Positions 20,176 to 28,295 of a DNA stretch of 64,000 nucleotides are shown here, piece by piece (the first letter of the stretch is position 1; each line of letters starts with the position of its first letter). The stretch is from Castellaniella denitrificans. Lineage in GTDB: Bacteria; Pseudomonadota; Gammaproteobacteria; Burkholderiales; Burkholderiaceae_B. The stretch lies in contig NZ_JBHSEZ010000001.1 of assembly GCF_042653765.1 (NCBI RefSeq), forward strand, positions 186,001 to 250,000. The letters are read 5' to 3'. Made by a program: the position numbers and the translations under genes. The notes beneath the pieces are model-generated. The model was not told the origin of the DNA, did no database searches, and worked only from the letters and a program-made list of their open reading frames with translations.

Positions 20176-20796
20176 CTATGCGGCAATCAGGGAGAGGGTT
20201 TTCAATTCTCGCATCAAGGCGGGTCTGGGTGCATCCAGCACGTCGGCCTGGATACGGAAAATCACCGCACGGATCACATCGGACTGGGACATCCCGGTGT
20301 CCTGGGCCAGTTCCCTCAGATCCTGCGACGTCCGGGGCGTGACCTTGAGGGACAGGCGACGGCGCGCGGCGCCCCGTTGCTCCTTGTAGGCTCGCCTGGC
20401 GCTCAAGCAGGCCTCCCGGAGTTCCTCAGCCGGGGATTCACCTGAAGCATACCGATGCAGATACAAGGCCATCAGGGCTTTCCGGAATGCCGTCGTACTG
20501 TGCCGGTCGATCTCGTATGCGGCAAGGTCCAGCACATCCAGATAGATCGCGGGCAACTGCGCTTCGATCGGTTTGACCGCCCGCTTCCGCGCATCCTGAA
20601 TGGCCGGGGTGGACTGAGCCGGCGTGGCGACCACGGAATCGCACTCGTCGCACACCGCCACCAGCAGGTCTTTCACAGTCCCCCTGCCGTCGCTGAACGG
20701 CACCGTGCGGCGGGCGAAGGTCGTCCCCACCCGCTTTCGGCAATGAGGGCAGATGGCCTGGCTCTTGTCGCCTTCATGGAACAGTCGGATCGTCAT
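20176..20796 (-). CDS. zinc-finger/ribbon-helix-helix antitoxin-like protein
   Basis: This 206-residue protein has an N-terminal four-Cys zinc site (CPHC at 16-19, CDEC at 49-52) like MqsA/YgiT antitoxins. A helical middle follows (LPAIYLDVLDLAAYEIDR to about 140), then a C-terminal ribbon-helix-helix (RRLSLKVTPRTSQDLRELAQ, MSQSDVIRAVIF). MqsA normally carries a helix-turn-helix there, so the combination is unusual. The ATG overlaps the toxin-like stop (ATGA) and the order is toxin first, as in mqsRA. It probably binds the palindrome at 21108. An independent regulatory role remains possible now that the toxin frame is broken. Confidence 0.65.
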   Translation of the reverse strand: MTIRLFHEGDKSQAICPHCRKRVGTTFARRTVPFSDGRGTVKDLLVAVCDECDSVVATPAQSTPAIQDARKRAVKPIEAQLPAIYLDVLDLAAYEIDRHSTTAFRKALMALYLHRYASGESPAEELREACLSARRAYKEQRGAARRRLSLKVTPRTSQDLRELAQDTGMSQSDVIRAVIFRIQADVLDAPRPALMRELKTLSLIAA

Positions 20797-21088
20797 GGCT
20801 TGTGGACGTGATGGACACTGATGAACAGGGTATCGGGGTCTCCGACGAAGTAGAACTTGATGTACCAGCCCTGCGTCTTGATGACATGGACATCGATTTC
20901 CGGAGAGGGGAACAGGCATGCTCGGTCCCCGTGGAACGCCGGATCAGCGCCTCGACCTCCGCCGCGCTGATCTCGCCGCATTGCAGCAGGTTCTTCAAAT
21001 CGATCTGGCTGCGGACCTCGTGCTGAAAGGCCCCTGATTGCAACGCCGCGATCACCATCCGCTTGACCGCCCTGAAGCCCTTGATCAT
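20793..21088 (-). pseudogene. toxin-like gene broken by a one-base frameshift
   Basis: The first frame reads MIKGFRAVKRMVIAALQSGA and on to TGTEHACSP. The second half, PEIDVHVIKTQGWYIKFYF to HHVHKP, is in another frame. Adding one C to the CCCC run at about 20912-20915 joins them as HACSPSPEIDVHV and gives a 98-residue protein. The whole resembles small BECR-type RNase toxins that pair with zinc-finger antitoxins (HEVRSQIDLKNLL at the N-terminus, GWYIKFYF and FISVHH at the C-terminus). Its stop overlaps the antitoxin ATG. A sequencing error in the C run is also possible. Confidence 0.6.
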
Positions 21089-21103
21089 GCCTGTCTTCCA
21101 CAG

Positions 21104-21131
21104 ATTTTACGATATTCATCGTATTAATCAA
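21104..21131 (-). promoter_or_regulatory. toxin-antitoxin promoter with operator in the spacer
   Basis: On the minus strand TTGATT (21131-21126), 16 bases, then TAAAAT (21109-21104). The spacer holds the perfect palindrome TACGAT-ATTC-ATCGTA (21108-21123). This is the usual layout for autorepression by a ribbon-helix-helix antitoxin. Confidence 0.6.
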
Positions 21132-21195
21132 TATGGAAGAGGATAAAACGAGCCAGCCGGCAGGCCATGGCCAGAGCACATCCACACCGATATAA

Positions 21196-21215
21196 TACTG
21201 TTCATACATACAGTA
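21196..21215 (+). promoter_or_regulatory. LexA (SOS) box
   Basis: TACTGTTCATACATACAGTA fits the CTGT-N8-ACAG LexA consensus with extended TA ends, 11 bases before the umuD start. A TATAAT sits at 21191-21196, so LexA would cover the promoter. Confidence 0.88.
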
Positions 21216-21226
21216 ATTCACTTGCC

Positions 21227-21664
21227 ATGGACACCCCCGCCCTCCTCTCCCCGCAGCCCGTCGTCTGCCGGCACGTCGAAGCCCCGGCGCGCTGCGGCTT
21301 TCCCAGCCCGGCCGAGGACCACGCGCAGAAGCGGATCGACCTGAACACCGTCCTGATCCCACATCCCGAAGCCACCTTCTACATGCGCGCCCGGGGCGAA
21401 TCCATGCGCGACGCCGGCATCGGCGACGGCGATTCCCTGATCGTGGACCGCGCCCTGGAAGCCCGGCATGGCGACATCGTCGTGGCCGTCGTCGACGGCG
21501 ACTTCACCGTCAAGACCCTGCACCGCCAGGACGGCCGGATACGCCTGCGGGCGGCCAACCCCGCCTTCACGGACATCGTGCCGCGCCACGGCCAGGAACT
21601 GGCCATCTGGGGAGTCGTCACATGGGTGCTCAAGCCCGTCGGCCGCCACCACGCATCGCGCTGA
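21227..21664 (+). CDS. umuD: UmuD, self-cleaving subunit of DNA polymerase V
   Basis: This 145-residue LexA-like peptidase is cut by itself after RecA activation to give UmuD'. The cleavage site is Cys23-Gly24 in ARCGFPSPAEDH, the catalytic serine is Ser59 in GESM and the lysine is Lys96 in FTVKTL. The start is the Met directly after the LexA box. Upstream in-frame Mets lie before the operator. umuC overlaps its last 43 bases. Confidence 0.96.
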   Translation: MDTPALLSPQPVVCRHVEAPARCGFPSPAEDHAQKRIDLNTVLIPHPEATFYMRARGESMRDAGIGDGDSLIVDRALEARHGDIVVAVVDGDFTVKTLHRQDGRIRLRAANPAFTDIVPRHGQELAIWGVVTWVLKPVGRHHASR

Positions 21665-22932
21665 TCGACGGCAACAGCTTCTATTGCGCCTGCGAGCGGG
21701 TCCTGCGCCCCTCGCTGGAAGGCAGGCCCGTCATCGTGCTGTCCAACAACGACGGCTGCGCCATCGCCCGCACGGCCGAAGCCAAGGCCATGGGCATCCC
21801 CATGGGCGCTCCCTGGTTCAAGATCCAGCACCTGCAGGCCCGGGGGCTAGTCGCCATTTCCGCCAACTTCGCCCTATATGGCGACATGAGCGACCGCATG
21901 ATGCGCGTCATCGGCCAGTTCTCCCCCGCCCAGGAAATCTATTCCATCGACGAATGCTTCCTGGACCTGACCGGCCTGCCCGGCACGGGCCGCGACATCG
22001 GCACGCAAATCCGCCAGCGCGTGCTGCGCTGGGTCGGCATCCCCACCTGTGTCGGCATCGGCGCCACCAAGACCCTGGCCAAGCTCGCCAACCACCTGGC
22101 CAAGTCCCTGCCGCGCCTGCAGGGCATCTGCGACCTGTCCGGCCTGGGTCCCTCGGAACTGATGCGCGCCATCCGCCACGTGCCCATCAGGGACGTCTGG
22201 GGCGTCGGCCGCCGGCTGGCGCCCAGCCTGGAGGCGCAGGGCATCCGCACGGCCGCCGACCTGGCGCTGGCCGACCGCCACGCGCTGCGGCGTCGATACT
22301 CCATCATCCTGGCCAAGACCGCCCAGGAACTATGCGGCGAACCCGCCATCGACTGGGAAGACGCGCCGCCCCCGAAGCAGCAGGTCATGTCCACCCGCAG
22401 CTTCGGCCTGCCCGTGCGCGACCTGGCCGAACTGGAACAGGCCGTCAGTCTCTTCACCAGCCGCGCCGCCGAGAAACTGCGCCTGCAGCATTCCCATGCG
22501 GCCGCCGTGCAGGTTTATATTCGGACCAGCCGTTTCGGCACCGGGCCGCGGCACGCGGACAGCGCCGTCGTGCCGCTGGATTCGCCCACGGACAGCACCC
22601 CCGCGCTGCTGCGGGCCGCACTGAGCGGGTTGCGGTCGGTGTTCCAGCCGGGATTCGACTATGCCAAGGCAGGGGTGTGTCTGCTGGACGTACGGCCGGC
22701 GGCGCCGGTTTCGATGCAGGGGGAACTGTTCGGACTGGATCCCCTGGCGGACGATGCCGCCCGGGCGGGGCGGGCCATGGCGGCGATGGATGCGCTCAAC
22801 CAGCGGTTCGGGAGCCGGATGATCCAGCTGGCCAGCGCCTTGCACAAACCGGATGCGCGGTGGTTGATGCGACAGGCGCACCGGTCGCCGAGTTATACGA
22901 CAGAGTGGAGGGATGTGGTGGAGGCGGGGTGA
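21622..22932 (+). CDS. umuC: UmuC, catalytic subunit of DNA polymerase V
   Basis: UmuC is a Y-family translesion polymerase of 436 residues. The active site shows ALIDGNSFYCACERV (first Asp), SIDECFLDLTG (Asp-Glu pair) and the fingers segment VLSNNDGCAIARTAEAKA. A helix-hairpin-helix thumb and the little-finger domain follow. QGELFG near residue 368 fits the beta-clamp-binding pattern QxxLF. The gene begins inside umuD, so both subunits come from one SOS-controlled mRNA. Confidence 0.96.
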   Translation: MGAQARRPPPRIALIDGNSFYCACERVLRPSLEGRPVIVLSNNDGCAIARTAEAKAMGIPMGAPWFKIQHLQARGLVAISANFALYGDMSDRMMRVIGQFSPAQEIYSIDECFLDLTGLPGTGRDIGTQIRQRVLRWVGIPTCVGIGATKTLAKLANHLAKSLPRLQGICDLSGLGPSELMRAIRHVPIRDVWGVGRRLAPSLEAQGIRTAADLALADRHALRRRYSIILAKTAQELCGEPAIDWEDAPPPKQQVMSTRSFGLPVRDLAELEQAVSLFTSRAAEKLRLQHSHAAAVQVYIRTSRFGTGPRHADSAVVPLDSPTDSTPALLRAALSGLRSVFQPGFDYAKAGVCLLDVRPAAPVSMQGELFGLDPLADDAARAGRAMAAMDALNQRFGSRMIQLASALHKPDARWLMRQAHRSPSYTTEWRDVVEAG

Positions 22933-22947
22933 TGAAAAGACACCTCC

Positions 22948-23427
22948 TCACCCCCTCAACGCCCGCTCCACCCCCGCCACATCGATCTTCCCCATCTTCA
23001 TCATCGCCTCGAACGCGCGCCGGGCCGCCGCGCGGTCCGGATTCTTCAGCGCGTCCGTCAGCACCCGGGGCGTGATCTGCCAGGAAATCCCCCATTTGTC
23101 CTTGCACCAGCCGCAGACGCTTTCCTGGCCGCCATTGCCGACGATGGCGTTCCACAGGCGGTCGGTCTCGGCCTGGTCGTCGGTCGCGACCTGGAACGAA
23201 AACGACTCGTTGTGGCTGAATTCCGGACCGCCGTTCAGCCCCAGGCAGGGGATGCCCATGACGGTGAACTCGACCGTCAGGACGTCGCCTTCCTTTCCGG
23301 AAGGATAGTCGCCGGGGGCATGCACGACGTTGCCCACGGCGCTGTCCGGAAAGGTCTCCGCATAGAACCGGGCCACCTCCAGGGCGGCACCGTCATACCA
23401 GAGGCAGATCGTGTTCTTGCTGGCCAT
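22948..23427 (-). CDS. VOC-superfamily protein (PhnB/3-demethylubiquinone-like)
   Basis: This 159-residue glyoxalase-fold protein of the PhnB-like subgroup contains ICLWYDGAALEVARFYAETF, VMGIPCLGLNGG, FSHNESFSFQV and CGWCKDKWGISWQITP. Members are usually uncharacterised despite the methyltransferase label. The start MASKN has AGGAG six bases upstream. The gene is convergent with umuC. Confidence 0.85.
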   Translation of the reverse strand: MASKNTICLWYDGAALEVARFYAETFPDSAVGNVVHAPGDYPSGKEGDVLTVEFTVMGIPCLGLNGGPEFSHNESFSFQVATDDQAETDRLWNAIVGNGGQESVCGWCKDKWGISWQITPRVLTDALKNPDRAAARRAFEAMMKMGKIDVAGVERALRG

Positions 23428-23551
23428 CTCTCGCTCCTGATCAATCGCGCGCCTGATCCACACATGCCGCGGCGGCGTGTCGCCGGGGCAGAACCCGCCT
23501 CACGCCCACTCGCGGCATGCCGCACAAGCGACGCACGGCCGGCTTGAAAAC

Positions 23552-25135
23552 CTAACACCCGGCCGCCCCGCTCCCCGACGCATGCCGCGCCTGCAGCGTC
23601 AGGATCCTGGCCACCGCCGCGTGGTCGGCGACGGCGGCATCCATCATGGCCGCCACGTCGGCCTTCAGGGCCGTGCGCGACCCGCCGTCCAGGTAGATCA
23701 TGTGCCCGGAGGGGTAGCAGCGCGTCGTCAGGTTCCCGCGCAGGGCCGGATCGACCAGGGGCATGTCCCGCAGGTCCATCTCGGTCTGGAAAAAGGGCGT
23801 GACGAAGTCGTAATAGCCATTGGCGGACAGTACCTTCAGGTCCACGTTCAGGCTCATCGTCGCCGCCAGGTCGCCGGCCGTGTACAGCACGACGTTCCCC
23901 TGGTCGTCCATGCCCTTCTGCGCGCCCGTAGGGTCCACGTGATGGAAGTCCCAGTGCTGGAACGCCTGGTCGTTGAGGTCGGTGAAGGACGAAGCGGATG
24001 TGAATTTCAATTCATCATTCAGGTAGTGGTGCCACATGGCCGTGTACACGCCCGATACGGCCGTCATGGCCGGATCGTTGCCGCCCGAGTTGGGCGAGAT
24101 GTGGCGGGCGATCCCCGTGTCGATGCCGGTCGCGCGGCCGTCGTACGCGCCGATCGCGCGGCCCTGGGCGCGCAGCAACTGGAGCAGGAACAGGGTGCGG
24201 CCCTCGCCATCCCCGGCGGCGATGTCCAGGTGCCAGGACATGAGCGTCGGCTTGTCGATTCCGGTGTACTGGCTCAGCCGCTCCAGCGTATCCGCCGCCA
24301 CGTCGGGATAGGCCCGCAAGGCCTTGGCGTAATCGCCCTGCGCGAAGGCGCGGACCGCGTCCATCAAGGCGGGGAGTTCATCCGGCGCGGGCCGCAGGCC
24401 CAGCCTGTGGTGATACCAGGCATCCGCCGCCGCGGTCGGCAGCGCCCCGACGGGATTGCCGGCGCGCGTGTAGTCCAGGATCGAGGACTGCAGGGTCACG
24501 CCGTTGAGGTCCACGCCATCCTCGTGCAGGGCATAGGACAGCACGGCGCTGCGGGCCGTGCCGTAGGATTCGCCGAACAGGAACTTGGGGGAGTTCCAGC
24601 GGTCGTACTCGGTCAGGTAGCGCTTGATGAACTGCTTCAGCGAGGCGGCGTCCTGGTCCACGCCCCAGAAATCGCGGTTCTTCCACGGCGCGATGGCCGC
24701 CGAATAGCCCGTCCCGACCGGATTGATGAACACCAGGTCGCTGCGGTCGAGCAGGCTGTCGGTATTGTCTTCCAGCGTGTAGGGCGCGGGCGGCGTGAAG
24801 TCCGGCATGGACGTCCGGATGCGCCGGGGCGCGAACGAGCCCAGCAGCACGAAGACCGACGACGAGCCCGGCCCGCCGTTGTAGAAGAAGGTGACCGGCC
24901 GCTCGTGCGCCGCGTCGCCGTCCAGGGTGAAGGCGACGTAGAAGATCTTCGCGCTGGGGCGCGAACTGCCGGAGTCCACGGCGACCAGGTGGCCGGCCCG
25001 GGCCGTGTAGGCCAGCGTCCGGCCGTCCAGGCGCAGTTCGTGATGGGTCACCGCGGCGCGTTCCGTCGCATCCGTCACGGAATCGTCCGGGCCATTGCCG
25101 TAGGCCGTCGGATCGAAATAGGGCTGGGCTTTCAT
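23552..25135 (-). CDS. serine carboxypeptidase-like (S10) hydrolase
   Basis: This 527-residue alpha/beta-hydrolase of family S10 has the nucleophile in LFGESYGT, the oxyanion segment TFFYNGGPGSSS, a catalytic Asp in GYYDFVTPF and the His in PSGHMIYL. Carboxypeptidases of this family are normally exported. From the supported start (MKAQPYFDP, preceded by GGGGGTG) I see no signal peptide, so the protein may be cytoplasmic. The physiological substrate is unknown. The frame is open for 12 codons upstream without a better start. Confidence 0.88.
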   Translation of the reverse strand: MKAQPYFDPTAYGNGPDDSVTDATERAAVTHHELRLDGRTLAYTARAGHLVAVDSGSSRPSAKIFYVAFTLDGDAAHERPVTFFYNGGPGSSSVFVLLGSFAPRRIRTSMPDFTPPAPYTLEDNTDSLLDRSDLVFINPVGTGYSAAIAPWKNRDFWGVDQDAASLKQFIKRYLTEYDRWNSPKFLFGESYGTARSAVLSYALHEDGVDLNGVTLQSSILDYTRAGNPVGALPTAAADAWYHHRLGLRPAPDELPALMDAVRAFAQGDYAKALRAYPDVAADTLERLSQYTGIDKPTLMSWHLDIAAGDGEGRTLFLLQLLRAQGRAIGAYDGRATGIDTGIARHISPNSGGNDPAMTAVSGVYTAMWHHYLNDELKFTSASSFTDLNDQAFQHWDFHHVDPTGAQKGMDDQGNVVLYTAGDLAATMSLNVDLKVLSANGYYDFVTPFFQTEMDLRDMPLVDPALRGNLTTRCYPSGHMIYLDGGSRTALKADVAAMMDAAVADHAAVARILTLQARHASGSGAAGC

Positions 25136-25393
25136 TTCGCACCCCCTGAGAGCGCCTTCCCCGCTTTTCATCCCCTCGGCCCATTTAACCGCGGGATCCC
25201 GGACGAGGCAAGCGCGGCAATGGGGGCATGGGCCTCTTCGGTCCTCGCATCGGGCCGGACAGGGCTGCTACATTGGGCGGCGCGTCACGGACAAGAATGC
25301 CGCGACGCCGGAGCCGGACACAAGGCCCGCCGCATGCCCGGATCGTCCAGTCCTCCGAGGACGACCCATCCAACCCCTCGCAGAGAAACATCA

Positions 25394-25690
25394 ATGTTCA
25401 TCGTCTCGATCACCTACACCGCCCCGCTCGAAGCCATCGACGCCGCCCTGCCGGAACACGTGGCGTTCCTGGACCGCCACTACGCGGCCGGCGTCTTCAT
25501 CGCCTCAGGCAGAAAAGTCCCCAGGACGGGGGGCGTCATCCTGGCCGCCACGTCCGGCAAAGACGCGCTGTCCGCGATCCTGGCCGAGGATCCGTTCTCC
25601 CGGAAGGACCTCGCCACCTACCGGATCGAAGAATTCATTCCTTCCAAGTCGAGCCCGGAGATCCAGAGGTTCTTCGATTCCGGAAACTGA
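25394..25690 (+). CDS. YciI-family protein
   Basis: This 98-residue ferredoxin-like protein of the YciI family begins MFIVSITYTAPLEAID. It contains LPEHVAFLDRHYAAGVFIASG with the His-Asp pair thought to be the active site of the family, and ends in YRIEEFIPS. The biochemical function is unknown. It is divergent from the S10 gene. Confidence 0.85.
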   Translation: MFIVSITYTAPLEAIDAALPEHVAFLDRHYAAGVFIASGRKVPRTGGVILAATSGKDALSAILAEDPFSRKDLATYRIEEFIPSKSSPEIQRFFDSGN

Positions 25691-25883
25691 CGGAGGGGCA
25701 TCGGCTCGGCAAGCAGCCGGGCAGGCTACGTCGTACGTCGCCGATACCGACGGCTATCTCGTGGAAAGCTGCTCGCCGGTCCTGTAGCCCCAAGAAAGCC
25801 TATGACCAGGCCAAACGGCCGGCCCATGGGTTTCATGGCCTGAACATGGTGCCGCGGGGCGCGGGATATCGCCCGACAGGGGC
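25691..25883. other. non-coding stretch with a possible VOC remnant
   Basis: No complete gene is visible here. One plus-strand frame ends with TSYVADTDGYLVESCSPVL and a stop at about 25786, which resembles the end of a glyoxalase-fold protein (DPDGYLVEL). The match is short and may be chance. Confidence 0.2.
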
Positions 25884-25914
25884 AAAAAAAACCCAACCGC
25901 CAAGGGTTGGGTTT
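25884..25914 (-). terminator. ssrA terminator
   Basis: On the minus strand AAACCCAACC, a short loop, GGTTGGGTTT and a run of T residues follow the tmRNA 3' end directly. This is a classic intrinsic terminator. Confidence 0.9.
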
Positions 25915-25922
25915 CAGGTGAC

Positions 25923-26287
25923 TGGTGGAGCCGGGGGGAATTGAACCCCCGTCCGCAAGCCCTCCGCAAGTAGCTCTACATACTTAGTCGGCCTATTTTG
26001 AGTTTTAACCTTGGATCATGCCGGACGACAGGCCCTTCCTCGGCGATTCGCACTGATTTAAGATCCGACCCAGCGACCTGGTCGAACCCGATTCCCTGTA
26101 GATGACGCTGCTGTGGGTTTGACCCCACCCGACCCAGGGACCAGTCGGTGCAGCGGCTCACCGCTTAAGCGGCCAGAGCGAAACGCTCGTCGTTGGCGTT
26201 TGTAGTTTTCCAGTGGATTTACGAGCGTACTGGTGCTCGGTATGCACTATCCTGTTTTGCGACCCACGTCGAAGCCAAATCGGCCCC
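25923..26287 (-). ncRNA. ssrA: transfer-messenger RNA
   Basis: This one-piece tmRNA is about 365 nucleotides. The 5' end GGGGCCGATTTGGCTTCGAC and the 3' end TTCAATTCCCCCCGGCTCCA plus CCA pair as the acceptor stem of the tRNA-like domain. The resume frame at 26197-26165 encodes ANDERFALAA and a TAA stop. It rescues stalled ribosomes with SmpB and marks nascent proteins for degradation. The tag sequence is the one used by Bordetella and relatives. The terminal CCA is encoded. Confidence 0.97.
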
Positions 26288-26297
26288 AGGACTCTTC

Positions 26298-26326
26298 ATT
26301 GTACCGGCATTTTTCGGATAATGAAA
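26298..26326 (-). promoter_or_regulatory. probable ssrA promoter
   Basis: On the minus strand TTTCAT, 17 bases, then TACAAT, ending 11 bases before the tmRNA 5' end. The -10 is good and the -35 weak. Confidence 0.5.
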
Positions 26327-26400
26327 TTACAATCGGGGCCCATGAGGACGTTTCACCACACTCCCCCCGCCCCGCCGGCCGCCCCATCCAGGATCCCGCC

Positions 26401-27267
26401 ATGCTGCGCTGGCTGATGGGGCGCGACGCCCATGACCGGGAACTGGACCAGGTCCTGGAATCGCTGGACACGCGCGTCTGGCCGCCCCTGCTGGCGCGGC
26501 ATGGATTCCTGCGCGGCCTGGACGAGCGGGAAACCGAGACGCTGCGCCGGCACACGGCCTGGATCCTGGCGAACAAGTCCTTCCACGGCGCCCACGGCCT
26601 GCGGGTGACGCCCGACATGCGCCGCTCGATCGCGGTCCAGGCCGCCCTGCCGATCCTCGGGCTGGACACGTCGCTGTACCGGGGCTGGACGCAGATCGTG
26701 GTCTACCCGGGTGGCTTCCTGGTGCCGCGCGCGGAAACCGACGAGGCGGGCGTGGTCCACGAATACGTGCAGGAAACGTCAGGAGAATCCTGGGAGGGCG
26801 GTCCGGTGATCCTGTCCTGGGAAGACGCGCGCGCCGGGACGGACGCGCAGGCGAACGTGGTGATCCACGAATTCGCCCACAAGCTCGACCAGCGCGACGG
26901 GGGCGCGGACGGCATGCCGGGGCTGCGCGCGCATCGGGACCTGGATCCGCGCCATTGGCGCAAGGTCCTCGACCGGACCTTCGACGATTTCAGCGACTGG
27001 GTGGACGAGGTGGAATCGCTCATCCCGCCCGACGTGGATCCGGAATCCGACGAGGCCGCCGGATGGTACGCGGAACTGCCGCTGGATCCCTACGCGGCGC
27101 AGGATCCGGCGGAATTCTTCGCGGTCAGTTCGGAAAGCTTCTTCATCGAGCCCTGGGCCATGGCGGCGGCCTGGCCGGACTGGTACGCGCTGCTGGTGCG
27201 GTATTATCGGCAGGATCCCCTGCGGCGCCTGGAAGGCGCTGGCGTACCGCGCCCCGTGCGCCCCTGA
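26401..27267 (+). CDS. mtfA: MtfA-type zinc peptidase
   Basis: This 288-residue protein of the MtfA (M90) family carries the zinc motif HEFAHKLDQ about residue 160, with the downstream glutamate in AQDPAEFFAVSSE. In Escherichia coli MtfA binds the repressor Mlc and so affects glucose phosphotransferase genes. Whether a Mlc homologue exists here is not visible. The Met at 26401 is the first plausible start. The longer frame runs through the tmRNA promoter region. Confidence 0.88.
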   Translation: MLRWLMGRDAHDRELDQVLESLDTRVWPPLLARHGFLRGLDERETETLRRHTAWILANKSFHGAHGLRVTPDMRRSIAVQAALPILGLDTSLYRGWTQIVVYPGGFLVPRAETDEAGVVHEYVQETSGESWEGGPVILSWEDARAGTDAQANVVIHEFAHKLDQRDGGADGMPGLRAHRDLDPRHWRKVLDRTFDDFSDWVDEVESLIPPDVDPESDEAAGWYAELPLDPYAAQDPAEFFAVSSESFFIEPWAMAAAWPDWYALLVRYYRQDPLRRLEGAGVPRPVRP

Positions 27268-27346
27268 CGCCGGCAAGCCGGCCGGCGGGCCCGGGGCGAA
27301 ACGAACGCCCCGCCCGGGGCGCTCCCTCATCGGAAGGACCCCGAAC

Positions 27347-28018
27347 ATGGACATCACGCTCACGGCCGCCGACGGCCATTCGTTCACCGCCTACCTGTGC
27401 GGCCCGGAAGACGCCCGGGTCGGCGTCGTGGTGCTGCCGGAAATCTTCGGCATCAACGCGCACATCCGCCAGATGGCGGACCGCTTCGCGGCCCAGGGCT
27501 ACCGGGCGATCTGCCCGTCCTTGTTCGACCGGGCGACGGACGGCGAGGCCGGCCTGCGGCTGGACTACGACGCCGCGGGGCGGGATCGCGGCCTGGCCCT
27601 GCGCAAGCGGATCGAGGACGCGGACGCCCTGCTGGACATCGAGGCGGCCGCCGCCGCGTTGAAGGGCCAGGCGGTGCGCCTGGTAACCGGCTATTGCTGG
27701 GGCGGCTATCTGTCCTGGCGCGCCGCCTGCCTGAGCGACACTTTCGCCGCCGCCTCCTGCTGGTACGGCGGGGGCATCGCGCGCCACGCCCACGATACGC
27801 CCCGCATCCCGGTGCAGATGCACTTCGGCGGCAAGGACGGCTCGATCCCGATGTCGGACGTGGAGGCGATCCGGGCGGCGCAGCCCGGCCTGCCGATCCA
27901 CGTCTACCCGGAAGCCGGCCACGCGTTCGGGCGCGAAGGCACGGCGGCCCACCACCCGGCCTCGGCGGCGCTGGCCTGGGAACGGACGCTGGCGTTCTTC
28001 GCCGATCATTCGGCGTGA
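27347..28018 (+). CDS. dienelactone hydrolase family protein
   Basis: This 223-residue alpha/beta-hydrolase has the cysteine nucleophile in GYCWGGY (about residue 123), an Asp in GGKDGSI and a His in EAGHAF. These form the Cys-Asp-His triad of dienelactone hydrolases. VVVLPEIFGINAHIRQ is also typical. No ring-cleavage genes surround it, so the substrate is open. Confidence 0.9.
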   Translation: MDITLTAADGHSFTAYLCGPEDARVGVVVLPEIFGINAHIRQMADRFAAQGYRAICPSLFDRATDGEAGLRLDYDAAGRDRGLALRKRIEDADALLDIEAAAAALKGQAVRLVTGYCWGGYLSWRAACLSDTFAAASCWYGGGIARHAHDTPRIPVQMHFGGKDGSIPMSDVEAIRAAQPGLPIHVYPEAGHAFGREGTAAHHPASAALAWERTLAFFADHSA

Positions 28019-28019
28019 A

Positions 28020-28042
28020 GCGGCCCGGGCGCCCCGGGCCGC
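28020..28042 (+). terminator. GC-rich hairpin after the dienelactone hydrolase gene
   Basis: GCGGCCCGG and CCGGGCCGC form a perfect nine-base stem with a five-base loop directly after the stop codon. There is no T-run, so it is a terminator-like structure only. Confidence 0.4.
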
Positions 28043-28206
28043 GATCCGCAGTCCCGACGCCCTTGCGCAACAAACGTGAACAGTTGTTCCCACAAGGCCG
28101 CAAAGCCGCGCGCCCGTAGCCTTTTGAATCGACTGTCCGCGATGCATCCACAATCCCGCCGCCCGGACGGGCCACAATGGGGCACCTCGATCCGCAGGAC
28201 AATCAC

Positions 28207-28295
28207 ATGAAAAATAGCCCCTACGCTGCGCCTTCGGCTTGCTGCCCCCCGAGGGGGCGCTTTTCATCTTGGGGCGGCCCGGCGATGAAAAAAAG
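28207..28295 (+). repeat. dispersed two-hairpin repeat, copy A
   Basis: This copy has the core CTTCGGCTTGCTGCCCCCC, then GAGGGGGCGC, a TTTTCATC arm (28261-28268), TTGGGGCGGCCCGGC and a GATGAAAA arm (28284-28291). The first hairpin is GCCCCC/GGGGGC. The second arms differ from the other copies (TTTTTGCC/GGCAAAAA) but still pair. A third matching strand ATGAAAAA lies at 28207. The start codon of the next gene (28285) is inside the last arm. Confidence 0.8.
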
